Source of the DNA: JBDHWI01 sp964590135
GTDB taxonomy: Bacteria; Chloroflexota; Anaerolineae; J036; Brachytrichaceae
Length of the DNA: 64,000 nt
Reading direction: 5' to 3'
NCBI GenBank assembly: GCA_964590135.1
Contig: CAZPVX010000013.1
Coordinates: 62,001-126,000, forward strand
Numbering within the stretch: the first letter of the stretch is position 1; every line of letters begins with the position of its first letter. Below the pieces are notes generated by a model, which saw nothing but the letters and a program-made list of their open reading frames with translations, was not told the origin of the DNA and searched no databases. Both the position numbers and the translations under genes were made by a program. Below, piece after piece: positions 7,994 to 17,955 of this stretch.

Positions 7994-9481
7994 ATGAAAA
8001 TCGCCATTGGCTCGTATATCCAGGAATCGAATTTCTTCTCGCCGGTCTATGGCAGCCTCGACCTGTTCAAAGCCGGCCAGCTTTTCTACGGCGACGATAC
8101 GCTCAGCACCGCGCGCGGCACGCGCTCCGAAATGTGCGCTGCGATGGATGTGGCCGAAGCGCGCGGCGGCGTGGAGTTGCTGCCGCTGTTGCGCGCGATG
8201 CCGGCGGCCTCATCAAACGCCATTCTGCAGAAGGATCACGAATTTCTGCGCGATGAGATGATCGCGCGGCTGCGCGCCTGCGGCAAGGTCGACGCGCTGT
8301 TCTTCGCCCTGCACGGCGCGATGAGCGCGACCGAATGTGATGATGCCACCGGCGATGTGCTGCGGCTTGCGCGTGAAGTCGTCGGGCCGGCTGTGCCGAT
8401 CATTGTCACGCTCGACCTGCACGCCAATATCACGCGCCAGATGTGCGATGCAGCCAATGGCTTGTTTGGCTACCACACCTTCCCGCACATCGACCTGTAT
8501 GAAACCGGTGAGCGCGCCATGAAGTCTTTGTTCGACGCCATGGATCGCAACGTGGCGCTCTGCACTGTGCATCGCAAACTGCCGATGATCGTGCCGGCGG
8601 AGAACGCGCAAACGACGCATGGCGTGATCCATGACCTGAGGCGACAGGCGGACGCGTTGATGCAGCGCCCGGGCATCCGCGACATCACGTTCTTCCCGAT
8701 GCAGCCGTGGATGGATGTGGCCGAAGCTGGCTGCGCGGTGGTGGTGGTGGCTGATGCAGATCAGCGCGCTGAAGCTGATGCGGTGGCGGATGCGTTGGCT
8801 GATGCGTGGTGGCGCCGGCGCAACGAGCACACCGTCGACCTGGCGCAGACCGACGGCATCATCGCCGAAGCGCTGGCAAGCGCGCGCGGCCCATGGGTGC
8901 TGGCTGACTCTGCCGATGCGCCCAGCAGCGGCGCGCCCGGCGACAGCCCGATCACGGTGTCGGCCCTGTTGCGCGCCAACCCCCAGAAAGACTGCCTGAC
9001 CAACATCGTCGACCCAGCGGCAGCGCGCAAGATGGCAGAAGCCGGCGTGGGCAACGCGGTCACCGTGCAGTTGGGCGCGTGCTCCGGCGCGACGCTCTAT
9101 GCGCCGATCACCGTCACCGGCAAAGTGAAATTGCTCAGCGACGGCGATTTTGTTCACAAGGGCATGGGGTTGAAGGGGCAGGTCTTCCATCGCGGCCTCA
9201 CCGGGGTGCTGCAATGCGGCCACGTGCATATCGTGGTGATGTCGGTGGCGTGCCTGCAATGGGATCGCGAGGTGTACAAGTCGCTTGGGCTGGCGCCGGA
9301 AGATGCGCAGATCGTGATCGTGAAATCGCCGGCGGGTTTCCGCGCCGACTATGAGCCGATTGCAGCAGAGGTGCGCATCCTCGACGCCGCCGGCGTCTGC
9401 ACACCCAACCTGCTCTCGTTGCCGTTCAAGCGCATCCCGCGTCCCATGCATCCCTTCGAGGATGTGAAAGACTGGCGATAG
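7994..9481 (+). CDS. M81 family metallopeptidase (MlrC/microcystinase C-like)
   Basis: A 495-residue zinc peptidase-like enzyme. The N-terminal half (DUF1485) carries LFFALHGAMSA, VTLDLHANIT and GYHTFPHIDLYETG; the Asp-x-His pair and the later His are the likely zinc ligands. The C-terminal half (MlrC C domain) includes DSADAPSSGAPGDS and KSPAGFRADYEPIA. MlrC cleaves linearised microcystin fragments, but most members sit beside aminotransferases and transporters and probably act on other small peptides or amides. It lies 56 bp after the aminotransferase on the same strand, so the pair likely serves one catabolic route. The upstream in-frame start at 7952 falls in intergenic repeat text and is not used. 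Confidence 0.88.
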   Translation: MKIAIGSYIQESNFFSPVYGSLDLFKAGQLFYGDDTLSTARGTRSEMCAAMDVAEARGGVELLPLLRAMPAASSNAILQKDHEFLRDEMIARLRACGKVDALFFALHGAMSATECDDATGDVLRLAREVVGPAVPIIVTLDLHANITRQMCDAANGLFGYHTFPHIDLYETGERAMKSLFDAMDRNVALCTVHRKLPMIVPAENAQTTHGVIHDLRRQADALMQRPGIRDITFFPMQPWMDVAEAGCAVVVVADADQRAEADAVADALADAWWRRRNEHTVDLAQTDGIIAEALASARGPWVLADSADAPSSGAPGDSPITVSALLRANPQKDCLTNIVDPAAARKMAEAGVGNAVTVQLGACSGATLYAPITVTGKVKLLSDGDFVHKGMGLKGQVFHRGLTGVLQCGHVHIVVMSVACLQWDREVYKSLGLAPEDAQIVIVKSPAGFRADYEPIAAEVRILDAAGVCTPNLLSLPFKRIPRPMHPFEDVKDWR

Positions 9482-9572
9482 CAGCGCGAAGCACGCTTCG
9501 ACTGCGGGCGGCATCTCGTTGTGATCGCAGTCCGCGGAGCCACGCCGCATTGCGCTCAGGCGCTTTGGTGGG

Positions 9573-9815
9573 TTACGTGGGATTGGTCTCTGGCGGCGCG
9601 GCCTCGTCGCCGGCGTCCTGCGGATCCCAGTACAGCGGCCCCATCTGCGCGCCGAGCAAGGTGTGGCGCAAAACAGTCACACTTTCGCGCGCGGCATTGA
9701 GGCGCGCCCGCTCATCCGGCCCCAGATATGGCTCCACCTGCGGGCCATATTCGCTCAACGCCTGCATCAGCGCCAGCGCGGCTTCGTCGATCTTCGTGAT
9801 GGATTCCTGCACCAT
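9573..9815 (-). CDS. Small protein of unknown function at the end of the fix operon
   Basis: An 80-residue, acidic, mostly helical protein. I recognise no family. It begins with a predicted amphipathic helix (ITKIDEAALALMQALSEYG) and ends in a disordered, Pro/Glu-rich tail. It lies 24 bp downstream of fixX on the same strand with no terminator between, so it is probably co-transcribed with fixABCX. Whether it assists that complex is a guess from position. The possibility that it is not a real gene remains, although no convincing overlapping gene exists in another frame. Confidence 0.5.
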   Translation of the reverse strand: MVQESITKIDEAALALMQALSEYGPQVEPYLGPDERARLNAARESVTVLRHTLLGAQMGPLYWDPQDAGDEAAPPETNPT

Positions 9816-9839
9816 ATTTTTTTCACAATTGTTGAAAAG

Positions 9840-10172
9840 CTAGCCGAATTTATAGGCCACGCCGAAGCCGCCGCGCGGCAACTTCCAGCCGATATTGAGG
9901 AAGGGGCAGCCGACGCGGCAGCTGCCGCATTCCACACATGCCTGATAGCCCACCATCACCTTGCCCTCGCCATCGAGCGTGTAGACGTTCACCGGGCAGA
10001 AATAGGTGCAGGGCTTCTCATCGCAGTGCGCGCAGATGACGTGATCCTTGATCCACAGGTGCGACTCATCTTCATCGACGTAGTACTTCACCCCGGAGAT
10101 CATGTCGTCCATATTCACCGCCGGCAACGTCGCCCGCAGCGCCGGATCCAGCGGTTGGAATTTTTCACTCAT
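9840..10172 (-). CDS. fixX: Ferredoxin-like protein FixX
   Basis: A 110-residue ferredoxin-like partner of the FixABC electron-transfer complex. Two cysteine clusters are visible: CAHCDEKPCTYFCP (residues about 50-63) and CVECGSCRVGCP (about 82-93). In the ETF-QO/FixCX group the second cluster binds one [4Fe-4S] centre that passes electrons to quinone. The start at 10172 (MSEKFQPL) is chosen because the upstream in-frame codons to 10223 do not resemble the family. It follows fixC after a 94-bp gap on the same strand. Confidence 0.9.
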   Translation of the reverse strand: MSEKFQPLDPALRATLPAVNMDDMISGVKYYVDEDESHLWIKDHVICAHCDEKPCTYFCPVNVYTLDGEGKVMVGYQACVECGSCRVGCPFLNIGWKLPRGGFGVAYKFG

Positions 10173-10266
10173 CTGATATTCACTCCCATTTCGCACCAGG
10201 CGGCCGGCTGAACCCAAGCGCAAGAAAGGCGCTCAACTTGCAGCAAGGTTCAGGTGCTGTGCGCTT

Positions 10267-11583
10267 TTACGCGCCCATGCCGCGCAGCAGCTTCATCATG
10301 TCTCGCGCCACGCCAAAGAACGAGCGGCGCTGCCACAGACTGTTGATGATCTCCTTCTCCATGTCACGCTTCGCCATGCCGTGCGCGCTGAAATAGCGCA
10401 GCGCGGCGTCGTTGGCGAAGTCCACGTAGGTCTTCATGAAGTGCGGCGATTCACCCAGAAAATCGCCCATGCGCCGATATTGCTTCAAGTCCTTCATCAC
10501 GAAGCTCTGATTGAGCTTGCGCCGATACATGCGCAAGAACCTGGCCGAGAAATCTTGCGCCTTGTGCGCCTCGACGGCGGTGAGGCCGGCGAATTTGCCT
10601 GCCGTCATCGCCAGGTTGGTGCCTTCGCGGTGCAGCGCGTCCACCATGCCGGCTGCGTCGCCGGCCACCATCACCCCATCCGCGTACAGCTTCGGCATGC
10701 GGTCGTAGCCGAACTCCGGGATCAGGTGCGCGCCATATTCCAACTGCTCGCCGCCCTGCAAATAGGGCTTGATCACCGGATGATTCTTGAAGCGCGCCAG
10801 CACCTCGTGTGGGCGCAGCTTGTGCTGCACAAATTCCGCCAGCAGCATGCCAACGCCGATCGACACGCTGGTTTTGTTGGCATACAAAAATGCCGTGCCG
10901 GGCAGCCCGAGCGTCGCATCGCCGAAGATGTCGATTGCCACGCCTTCCTTCGCGCCGGCCAGCCCAAAGCGCTGCTCGATGGCCGCCTGCGGCAGTGCGA
11001 TCACTTCCTTCACCGACAGCGCCACCAGATTCGGCGGCAGATCGACCTTCGACAGGCCGGCCTTCTGTGTGAGCAGGTTGTTCACGCCTTCCGACAGAAT
11101 CACAACCGGCGCGTATACATCACCTTGTGGGCGGTCGGTTTGCACGCCGATCACGCGCCCCTGCGCATCGCGAATCAGGTCGATCACGTTGGTCTTGGGG
11201 ATGAGCAGCGCGCCAAACGAGGCAGCCTGCTCGGCAAACCATGCATCGAACTTTGCGCGCAGGGCAGTGTAGGCTTCCGCCGGCTCGACTTTGTAGGCCT
11301 GGCTCTTGTGCATCAACCGCACCACACTGTCGGGCGACATCAGCCAGTAGCCCTGCTCGGTGACGGGGCGCTCGAAAGGCGGGTTGCGCTTGGCAAAATC
11401 GGACAGCACGTCGCCGATGGCGCTGGTGTAGAGCACGCCGCCAAAGAGGTTCTTCGAGCCGGCGAACCGCCCGCGCTCAATCACCGCGACATGCAGGCCC
11501 TTGCTGGCCATGGTGATGGCCGCTGAGACTCCCGCCGGCCCTGCGCCGACGACGATGGCATCGAAGCTCAGTTTCTCAGTCAT
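10267..11583 (-). CDS. fixC: FAD-dependent ETF:quinone oxidoreductase-like FixC
   Basis: A 438-residue flavoprotein that transfers electrons from the FixAB flavoprotein to quinone together with FixX. The N-terminal dinucleotide fold is IVVGAGPAGVSAAITMASKGL with the acidic strand end VIERG, then GSKNLFGGVLY, typical of ETF-QO/FixC. The second FAD motif near the C-terminus is GVMVAGDAAGMVDALHREGTNLAM. Its start overlaps the end of fixB by 8 bp, which suggests translational coupling. In Bradyrhizobium and Azotobacter the complex bifurcates NADH electrons to quinone and to a low-potential ferredoxin or flavodoxin. Confidence 0.94.
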   Translation of the reverse strand: MTEKLSFDAIVVGAGPAGVSAAITMASKGLHVAVIERGRFAGSKNLFGGVLYTSAIGDVLSDFAKRNPPFERPVTEQGYWLMSPDSVVRLMHKSQAYKVEPAEAYTALRAKFDAWFAEQAASFGALLIPKTNVIDLIRDAQGRVIGVQTDRPQGDVYAPVVILSEGVNNLLTQKAGLSKVDLPPNLVALSVKEVIALPQAAIEQRFGLAGAKEGVAIDIFGDATLGLPGTAFLYANKTSVSIGVGMLLAEFVQHKLRPHEVLARFKNHPVIKPYLQGGEQLEYGAHLIPEFGYDRMPKLYADGVMVAGDAAGMVDALHREGTNLAMTAGKFAGLTAVEAHKAQDFSARFLRMYRRKLNQSFVMKDLKQYRRMGDFLGESPHFMKTYVDFANDAALRYFSAHGMAKRDMEKEIINSLWQRRSFFGVARDMMKLLRGMGA

Positions 11584-12583
11584 GTTTTTGCCCCGCCTTT
11601 GCCGCTCGAATCTGCTTCGTCAACTCGGGGATGACCGTGTTCAGGTCGCCGACGATGCCGAAATCGGCAATGTGGAAGATCGGCGCGTTGGGGTCGCTGT
11701 TGATGGCGAGGATGAAATCCGACCCTGCCACGCCGACGCGATGCTGGATGGCGCCGGAAATGCCAGCGGCGATGTAGAGCTTCGGGCGGATTGTCTTGCC
11801 GGTTTGACCGATCTGATGGGCGTAGGAGATCCAGCCGGCGTCCACCGCCGGCCGGCTCGCGCCGACCACACCGCCCAGCGCATCAGCCAACTCTCGCAGC
11901 AGTGCAAAGCCCCTGGCCCCGCCCACGCCGCGCCCGCCGGCCACCACCACATCGGCATACTCGATCTCTTCCCCGGTCTCGCCGGCAACGAAGCGCAACA
12001 GCTTTACTGCCACATCGTCTTCGCACACGCCAAGCGGCGCGCGAATGACCTCGCCGCGTTTCCATTCGGCCAGTGGCTGCGGCGTGGGCAGCACGCGCGG
12101 GCGCACGGTCGCCATCTGCGGCCGGCGGGTCTTGCACAGAATTGTCGCCATCAGGTTGCCGCCAAACGTCGGGCGCGTGGCTGCCAGAATTTTCTTCGGA
12201 TCGATGGCAAGCTCGGTGCAATCGGCGGTGAGGCCGGTGCTGACGCGCGTGGCGACGGATGAGGCCAGATCGCGACCTGGCGTGGTCGCACCCACAAGGA
12301 AGATTTCCGGTTGATATTGTTGGATCAGGGCCGCGATGCCGGCGCTGTAGGGCAGGTTGCGGTAATGCCGCAGCACCGCGTCGTCAATCACGTAGACGCG
12401 CGACGCGCCGAACGAAAAAGCCTGATCGATGATCGGCTCAACCTGCTCGCCCAGCAGCACGCATTCCACCGCGCTGTCGGGCAGATCGCGCGAGAGCTTC
12501 AACGCTGCGCCGAGCAATTCCCACGAGACGGGGTGCGCATTGCCATCTTCCTGCTCGATGTAGGTCCAAATGCGGCTGGTCAT
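11576..12583 (-). CDS. fixB: Electron transfer flavoprotein alpha subunit FixB
   Basis: A 335-residue EtfA-type subunit. The C-terminal FAD domain shows GGRGVGGARGF, SRPAVDAGWI, HQIGQTGKTIRPKLYIAAGISGAIQH and the closing FGIVGDLNTVIPEL, which cradle the electron-carrying FAD. The N-terminal domain resembles EtfB. It pairs with FixA as the heterodimer that accepts hydride from NADH. Its start overlaps fixA by 4 bp. Confidence 0.94.
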   Translation of the reverse strand: MTSRIWTYIEQEDGNAHPVSWELLGAALKLSRDLPDSAVECVLLGEQVEPIIDQAFSFGASRVYVIDDAVLRHYRNLPYSAGIAALIQQYQPEIFLVGATTPGRDLASSVATRVSTGLTADCTELAIDPKKILAATRPTFGGNLMATILCKTRRPQMATVRPRVLPTPQPLAEWKRGEVIRAPLGVCEDDVAVKLLRFVAGETGEEIEYADVVVAGGRGVGGARGFALLRELADALGGVVGASRPAVDAGWISYAHQIGQTGKTIRPKLYIAAGISGAIQHRVGVAGSDFILAINSDPNAPIFHIADFGIVGDLNTVIPELTKQIRAAKAGQKHD

Positions 12584-13419
12584 GCCTTTCTCCCTGTCAA
12601 CACGCCGGCTTTGTCGATGGCCGCCAGGGCCTCGGCAATGGCGTGCTCGACGCCCATCTCGGCGGCCGCGATGGCCGGCCCGGCCTTCTTCAGCGGCGGC
12701 GTGTGCGCATTGCCCACGATGGTGGGCGAACCCTTGATGCCGATCTGCGCCATGTCGAAGGTGACCGGCGCAGTGGCGCTCCAGATCTCGGGCGTGTATC
12801 TGGCTGCGTGAATGATGTTTGGCAGCGGCGCGCGCGAGATGGGCGCGATTTCCTTCTCCACCGTGAACAGCGCCGGCAGGGATGTTTGCAGCACTTCGAT
12901 GCCGCGCTCGACCCTGCGATGGACGATGGCGGTGCGGCCATCAAGGTCGAATGATTCAATGGCGCAGGCGCAGGTGATGAGCGGCAGGTTCAAGCGTGTC
13001 GCCACGCCCGGGCCAACCTGTGCGGTGTCGCCGTCGATGGCCTGCTTGCCAAAGAGCAGCAGATCCGCCGGCGTCTCCCGCTGGATCGCCTCGATCGCTG
13101 TGGCGATGACATAGGATGTCGCAAGGGTGTCGGCAGCGGCAAACTTGCGGTCACTGACAAGGATTGCGCGGTCTGCGCCCTGCTCGATGCATTCTCGCAG
13201 CGCCTCGGTTGCGCCGGCCGGACCCATCGTCAGCACCGTGATGCGGCCGCCGAATGTGCTCTTCAACTGCACGGCCAATTCCAGCGCGTGCGCCTCGTAG
13301 GGGTTGAGAATTGCCGGCACACCCTCGCGAATGAGGGTGCCGGTCTCAGGGTTGATCCTGACGTTTGAGGTGTCTGGCACTTGCTTGACCGCGACGATGA
13401 CGTGGATCGGTCGTCCCAT
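12580..13419 (-). CDS. fixA: Electron transfer flavoprotein beta subunit FixA
   Basis: A 279-residue EtfB-type subunit, first gene of the fixABCX operon. Diagnostic segments are VAVKQVPDT near the N-terminus, NPYEAHALELAVQLK, VLTMGP and GKQAIDGDTAQVGPGVA; the last is found in ETFs that bind a bifurcating FAD in the beta subunit instead of AMP. The ATG at 13419 has a good ribosome-binding site (AGGAG, 7 bases upstream), whereas the frame upstream to 13479 is not family-like. The operon order A-B-C-X matches diazotrophs, but no nitrogenase gene is in view. Confidence 0.94.
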   Translation of the reverse strand: MGRPIHVIVAVKQVPDTSNVRINPETGTLIREGVPAILNPYEAHALELAVQLKSTFGGRITVLTMGPAGATEALRECIEQGADRAILVSDRKFAAADTLATSYVIATAIEAIQRETPADLLLFGKQAIDGDTAQVGPGVATRLNLPLITCACAIESFDLDGRTAIVHRRVERGIEVLQTSLPALFTVEKEIAPISRAPLPNIIHAARYTPEIWSATAPVTFDMAQIGIKGSPTIVGNAHTPPLKKAGPAIAAAEMGVEHAIAEALAAIDKAGVLTGRKA

Positions 13420-13560
13420 GACGTTCTCCTGGCGCGCAGCGCGGCAGTGTGTGGCGCGCCGGCCTGCGATATGCATCATGGTAAGGCGCGCCGGCGGTCA
13501 TGCATCCGCCATGTGGTCAGCCGTGAGAACAGTCGCGCGACGCCGAGTGATTGAAGGGGG

Positions 13561-15570
<2,010 letters not shown>

Positions 15571-15579
15571 GCGTCGCGA

Positions 15580-15585
15580 ATTCTA
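15580..15585 (-). promoter_or_regulatory. -10 box for the ABC-F gene, likely leaderless
   Basis: TAGAAT on the minus strand, 9 bases before the ATG at 15570, with no Shine-Dalgarno sequence. Confidence 0.45.
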
Positions 15586-15663
15586 GCGGATGCGACTCAA
15601 TGCAAAAACGCATGGATGCCAAGACGCTTGCGACTGACTCGGATGGGCTGTGTGACTCTGCGT

Positions 15664-15669
15664 TAAGAT
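15664..15669 (+). promoter_or_regulatory. -10 box for the peptidase E homologue, likely leaderless
   Basis: TAAGAT sits 7 bases before the ATG at 15677, and no Shine-Dalgarno sequence is present. Confidence 0.42.
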
Positions 15670-15676
15670 TTTTACA

Positions 15677-16396
15677 ATGAGCAACTTGAAACAGATCATC
15701 GCCCTGGGCGGCGGCGGGTTCAGCGCTGAGCCGGAGAACCCGGCGCTCGACCAATACATCCTCGGCGCTGTGGGCATCACGCGGCCGCGCGTGTGTTTCC
15801 TCGGCCAGGCCACCGGCGAGGACACGCGCTACCTCGCCAACTTCTACGCCGCCATGGCCTCGCTCGACGCGCGGCCGTCGCATCTGTCGCTGTTTCAAAC
15901 TCCGCCCCGCGGCGACATACGCGACTTCGTGCTGGGTCAGGACGTGATCTATGTGGGCGGCGGCAATACCAAGAGCATGCTGGCGCTGTGGCGTGCGTGG
16001 AGCGTCGATGCGATTCTGCGCGAGGCGTATGCGCAAGGCACGCTGCTGGCCGGCATCAGCGCCGGGGCGAACTGCTGGTTTGAGGACTGCGTCACCGATT
16101 CGGCCGCGCCGCAGCTCAGCGCGCTGGGGGATGGCCTGGGCATCCTGCCGGGCAGCTTCTGCCCGCGCTACGACGGCGAGGCGCAGCGCCGGCCCACCTT
16201 CCAGCGCTTGATTGCGCGTGGCGAAATCGCGGCGGGCATCGCCTGCGACGACGGGGCGGCGGCGCACTACGTGGATGGGGAACTGATGCGCGTGGTCAGT
16301 TCGCGGCCAAACGCGCGCGGCTACGCCTTGCAGCGCGGGCCCAATGGCGAAGCGATTGAGCGAGCGCTGGATACGGAGTATCTGGTTCGCGCGTAG
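15677..16396 (+). CDS. Peptidase E (S51) homologue with altered catalytic histidine
   Basis: A 239-residue member of the peptidase E / class I glutamine amidotransferase-like group, which cleaves Asp-X dipeptides with a Ser-His-Glu triad. IIALGGGGFS opens the fold, YVGGGNTKSML is the conserved turn, and Ser128 in GISAGANCWFE is the nucleophile. Where Bacillus-type homologues read CPHYDGE, this protein reads CPRYDGE: Arg164 (codon 16166-16168, CGC) replaces the likely catalytic His. CGC is one base from CAC, so a sequencing error or a recent mutation is possible. If real, the enzyme may be inactive or use another base. Confidence 0.88.
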   Translation: MSNLKQIIALGGGGFSAEPENPALDQYILGAVGITRPRVCFLGQATGEDTRYLANFYAAMASLDARPSHLSLFQTPPRGDIRDFVLGQDVIYVGGGNTKSMLALWRAWSVDAILREAYAQGTLLAGISAGANCWFEDCVTDSAAPQLSALGDGLGILPGSFCPRYDGEAQRRPTFQRLIARGEIAAGIACDDGAAAHYVDGELMRVVSSRPNARGYALQRGPNGEAIERALDTEYLVRA

Positions 16397-16439
16397 GGGC
16401 GACCGGCGGTCATCTTGATCGCTTGCCGCACGCTGCGCC

Positions 16440-16476
16440 GCAAGCGCCGGCAGTTTGTTGTGCTGCCGGCGCTTGC
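16440..16476. repeat. GC-rich inverted repeat between convergent genes
   Basis: A 14-bp perfect stem, GCAAGCGCCGGCAG and its complement, with a 9-base loop (TTTGTTGTG). It lies between the convergent peptidase E and M20 genes. There is no T-run, so it is not a canonical intrinsic terminator, but a bidirectional termination or RNA-end-protection role is plausible. Confidence 0.5.
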
Positions 16477-16513
16477 AAGATCGGCATTTGCGTGATGCGC
16501 AAAGCGTATCACT

Positions 16514-17890
16514 TCATCCCTTCGCAAACTCCTCGATCAGCGCGCCGATGTAGCGCATGCCGTCGTAGTAATTTTGCAGGCTGCTGTTCTCGTTGGGCGA
16601 ATGCACATGCGTGTTGGCGTGGGCGATGCCGGCGCACACGCACGGCACCCCGCCGATGAATGACGACAGCGAATACATCGGCCCGCTGCCCGGGCTGAGC
16701 AGCACCTTGACCGGATCCTGGTGGTAGATCGTCTTCGCCGCGCGCTCGGCTGCCTTCACGAACGGCGCATTGATGTCGGCCAGCTCGGCGCGATAGCCGC
16801 CCAGGAACTTGATCTCGATATCGCTGAAGCCACGCTTGTCGAGGTGCTTGCGCAGCAAATCCAGCACGATCTCCGGCGTGAGGTTCGGCACGAGGCGGAA
16901 GTCGATCTTGGCGCGCGCGACCGCCGGCAGCACCGTCTTGGTGCCGGCGCCCTGCCAGCCGCTGGTCAGCCCGCAGATGGTCGCGGTTGGCTGGAAGAAC
17001 AGCCGCTTTACGGCGTCGAAGCCGGTGACGCCGGTGACGAACTCGCTGATGCCCCACTTCGCCTTCATCTCGGCCTCGTCGAATGGCACCTGGCGCAGCA
17101 CAGCCTCCTCGTCGGCGGTCAGGCTGCGCACATGATCGTAATAGCCCTCGATCAAAATCTTCTCGTGCTCATCCTTGATCGTGTTGAGCGCCCACGTCAA
17201 TCGCCAGGCGGCATTGGGCGCGATGGCGGCATTCGACGAGTGCAGGTCGTGGCTCACGCCCTTCGCATGCAGCTCCACATAGCAAATGCCCTTCACGCCC
17301 ATGGTCAGCGTGTAGCGCCCCTTGTCGTCGAAGCCGCCGAATTCCCACAGACAGCCGTCGAGCCGGCGTCCGTCCGGCTTGTGCAGCCACGCCTGATGCC
17401 GCTCCACCCAGGAATGGATGTGCGGGCTGCCCACTTCCTCCTCGCCTTCGATCAGCCACTTGATCTTGAACGGCAGCTTGCCCTGCGTCTTCTGCCACGC
17501 CTCGATCGCGTGGATGCGCGTGATGAGTTCGCCCTTGTCGTCGCTTGCGCCACGCGCATAGAGAAAGCCGTTGCGCACTGTCGGCTCATATGGTGGCGAT
17601 TCCCATAGTTCCAGCGGTTCGGGCGGCTGCACATCGTAGTGGTTGTAGATCAGCAACTCCTTGTCGCCCTCGCCCAATTCCGCCCACACCACCGGCGGGG
17701 CGTCGCCTTCGGTCGGCACGATCTTGACGTCTGCGCCGAGCGCGGCCAGCCGGCGGGCGGTCAGCGCGGCCATCTCGGTGATGCCCTCGCCGGTGGCCGC
17801 CACGCTGGGCTGGCGCAGGAAGTCCTTGTACTCTTCGAGCAGGCGCTCGCGGTGTTCGTTGAGATAGGCGTCAAATGTTTCCGGGTTCAT
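16514..17890 (-). CDS. M20 family metallo-dipeptidase
   Basis: A 458-residue cytoplasmic dipeptidase of the M20 (CNDP/PepV-like) family. The two-zinc site is visible: the first ligand His with its Asp in LLIYNHYDVQPPEP, the bridging Asp in YARGASDDKGELI, and the catalytic Glu pair in IEGEEEVGSPH. A lid or dimerisation domain lies in the middle (about 200-330), and the last ligand His is in the C-terminal HANTHVHSPNEN. These enzymes release amino acids from dipeptides. It fits an organism that imports peptides. TATCAT lies 7 bases before the ATG. Confidence 0.92.
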   Translation of the reverse strand: MNPETFDAYLNEHRERLLEEYKDFLRQPSVAATGEGITEMAALTARRLAALGADVKIVPTEGDAPPVVWAELGEGDKELLIYNHYDVQPPEPLELWESPPYEPTVRNGFLYARGASDDKGELITRIHAIEAWQKTQGKLPFKIKWLIEGEEEVGSPHIHSWVERHQAWLHKPDGRRLDGCLWEFGGFDDKGRYTLTMGVKGICYVELHAKGVSHDLHSSNAAIAPNAAWRLTWALNTIKDEHEKILIEGYYDHVRSLTADEEAVLRQVPFDEAEMKAKWGISEFVTGVTGFDAVKRLFFQPTATICGLTSGWQGAGTKTVLPAVARAKIDFRLVPNLTPEIVLDLLRKHLDKRGFSDIEIKFLGGYRAELADINAPFVKAAERAAKTIYHQDPVKVLLSPGSGPMYSLSSFIGGVPCVCAGIAHANTHVHSPNENSSLQNYYDGMRYIGALIEEFAKG

Positions 17891-17897
17891 GCGGCGA

Positions 17898-17903
17898 ATG
17901 ATA
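17898..17903 (-). promoter_or_regulatory. -10 box for the M20 dipeptidase, likely leaderless
   Basis: TATCAT on the minus strand, 7 bases before the ATG at 17890, without a Shine-Dalgarno sequence. Confidence 0.42.
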
Positions 17904-17955
17904 ATCGGTCAGTGCGCGCCGGCGTTGCTCGTTGAGCTAGGTCGAGGCCCAGGCG

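Noticed and set aside
9482..9572. Possible terminator or small RNA between the M81 peptidase and the small fix-linked gene
   Set aside because: Only imperfect GC-rich repeats are present, with no T run or promoter.
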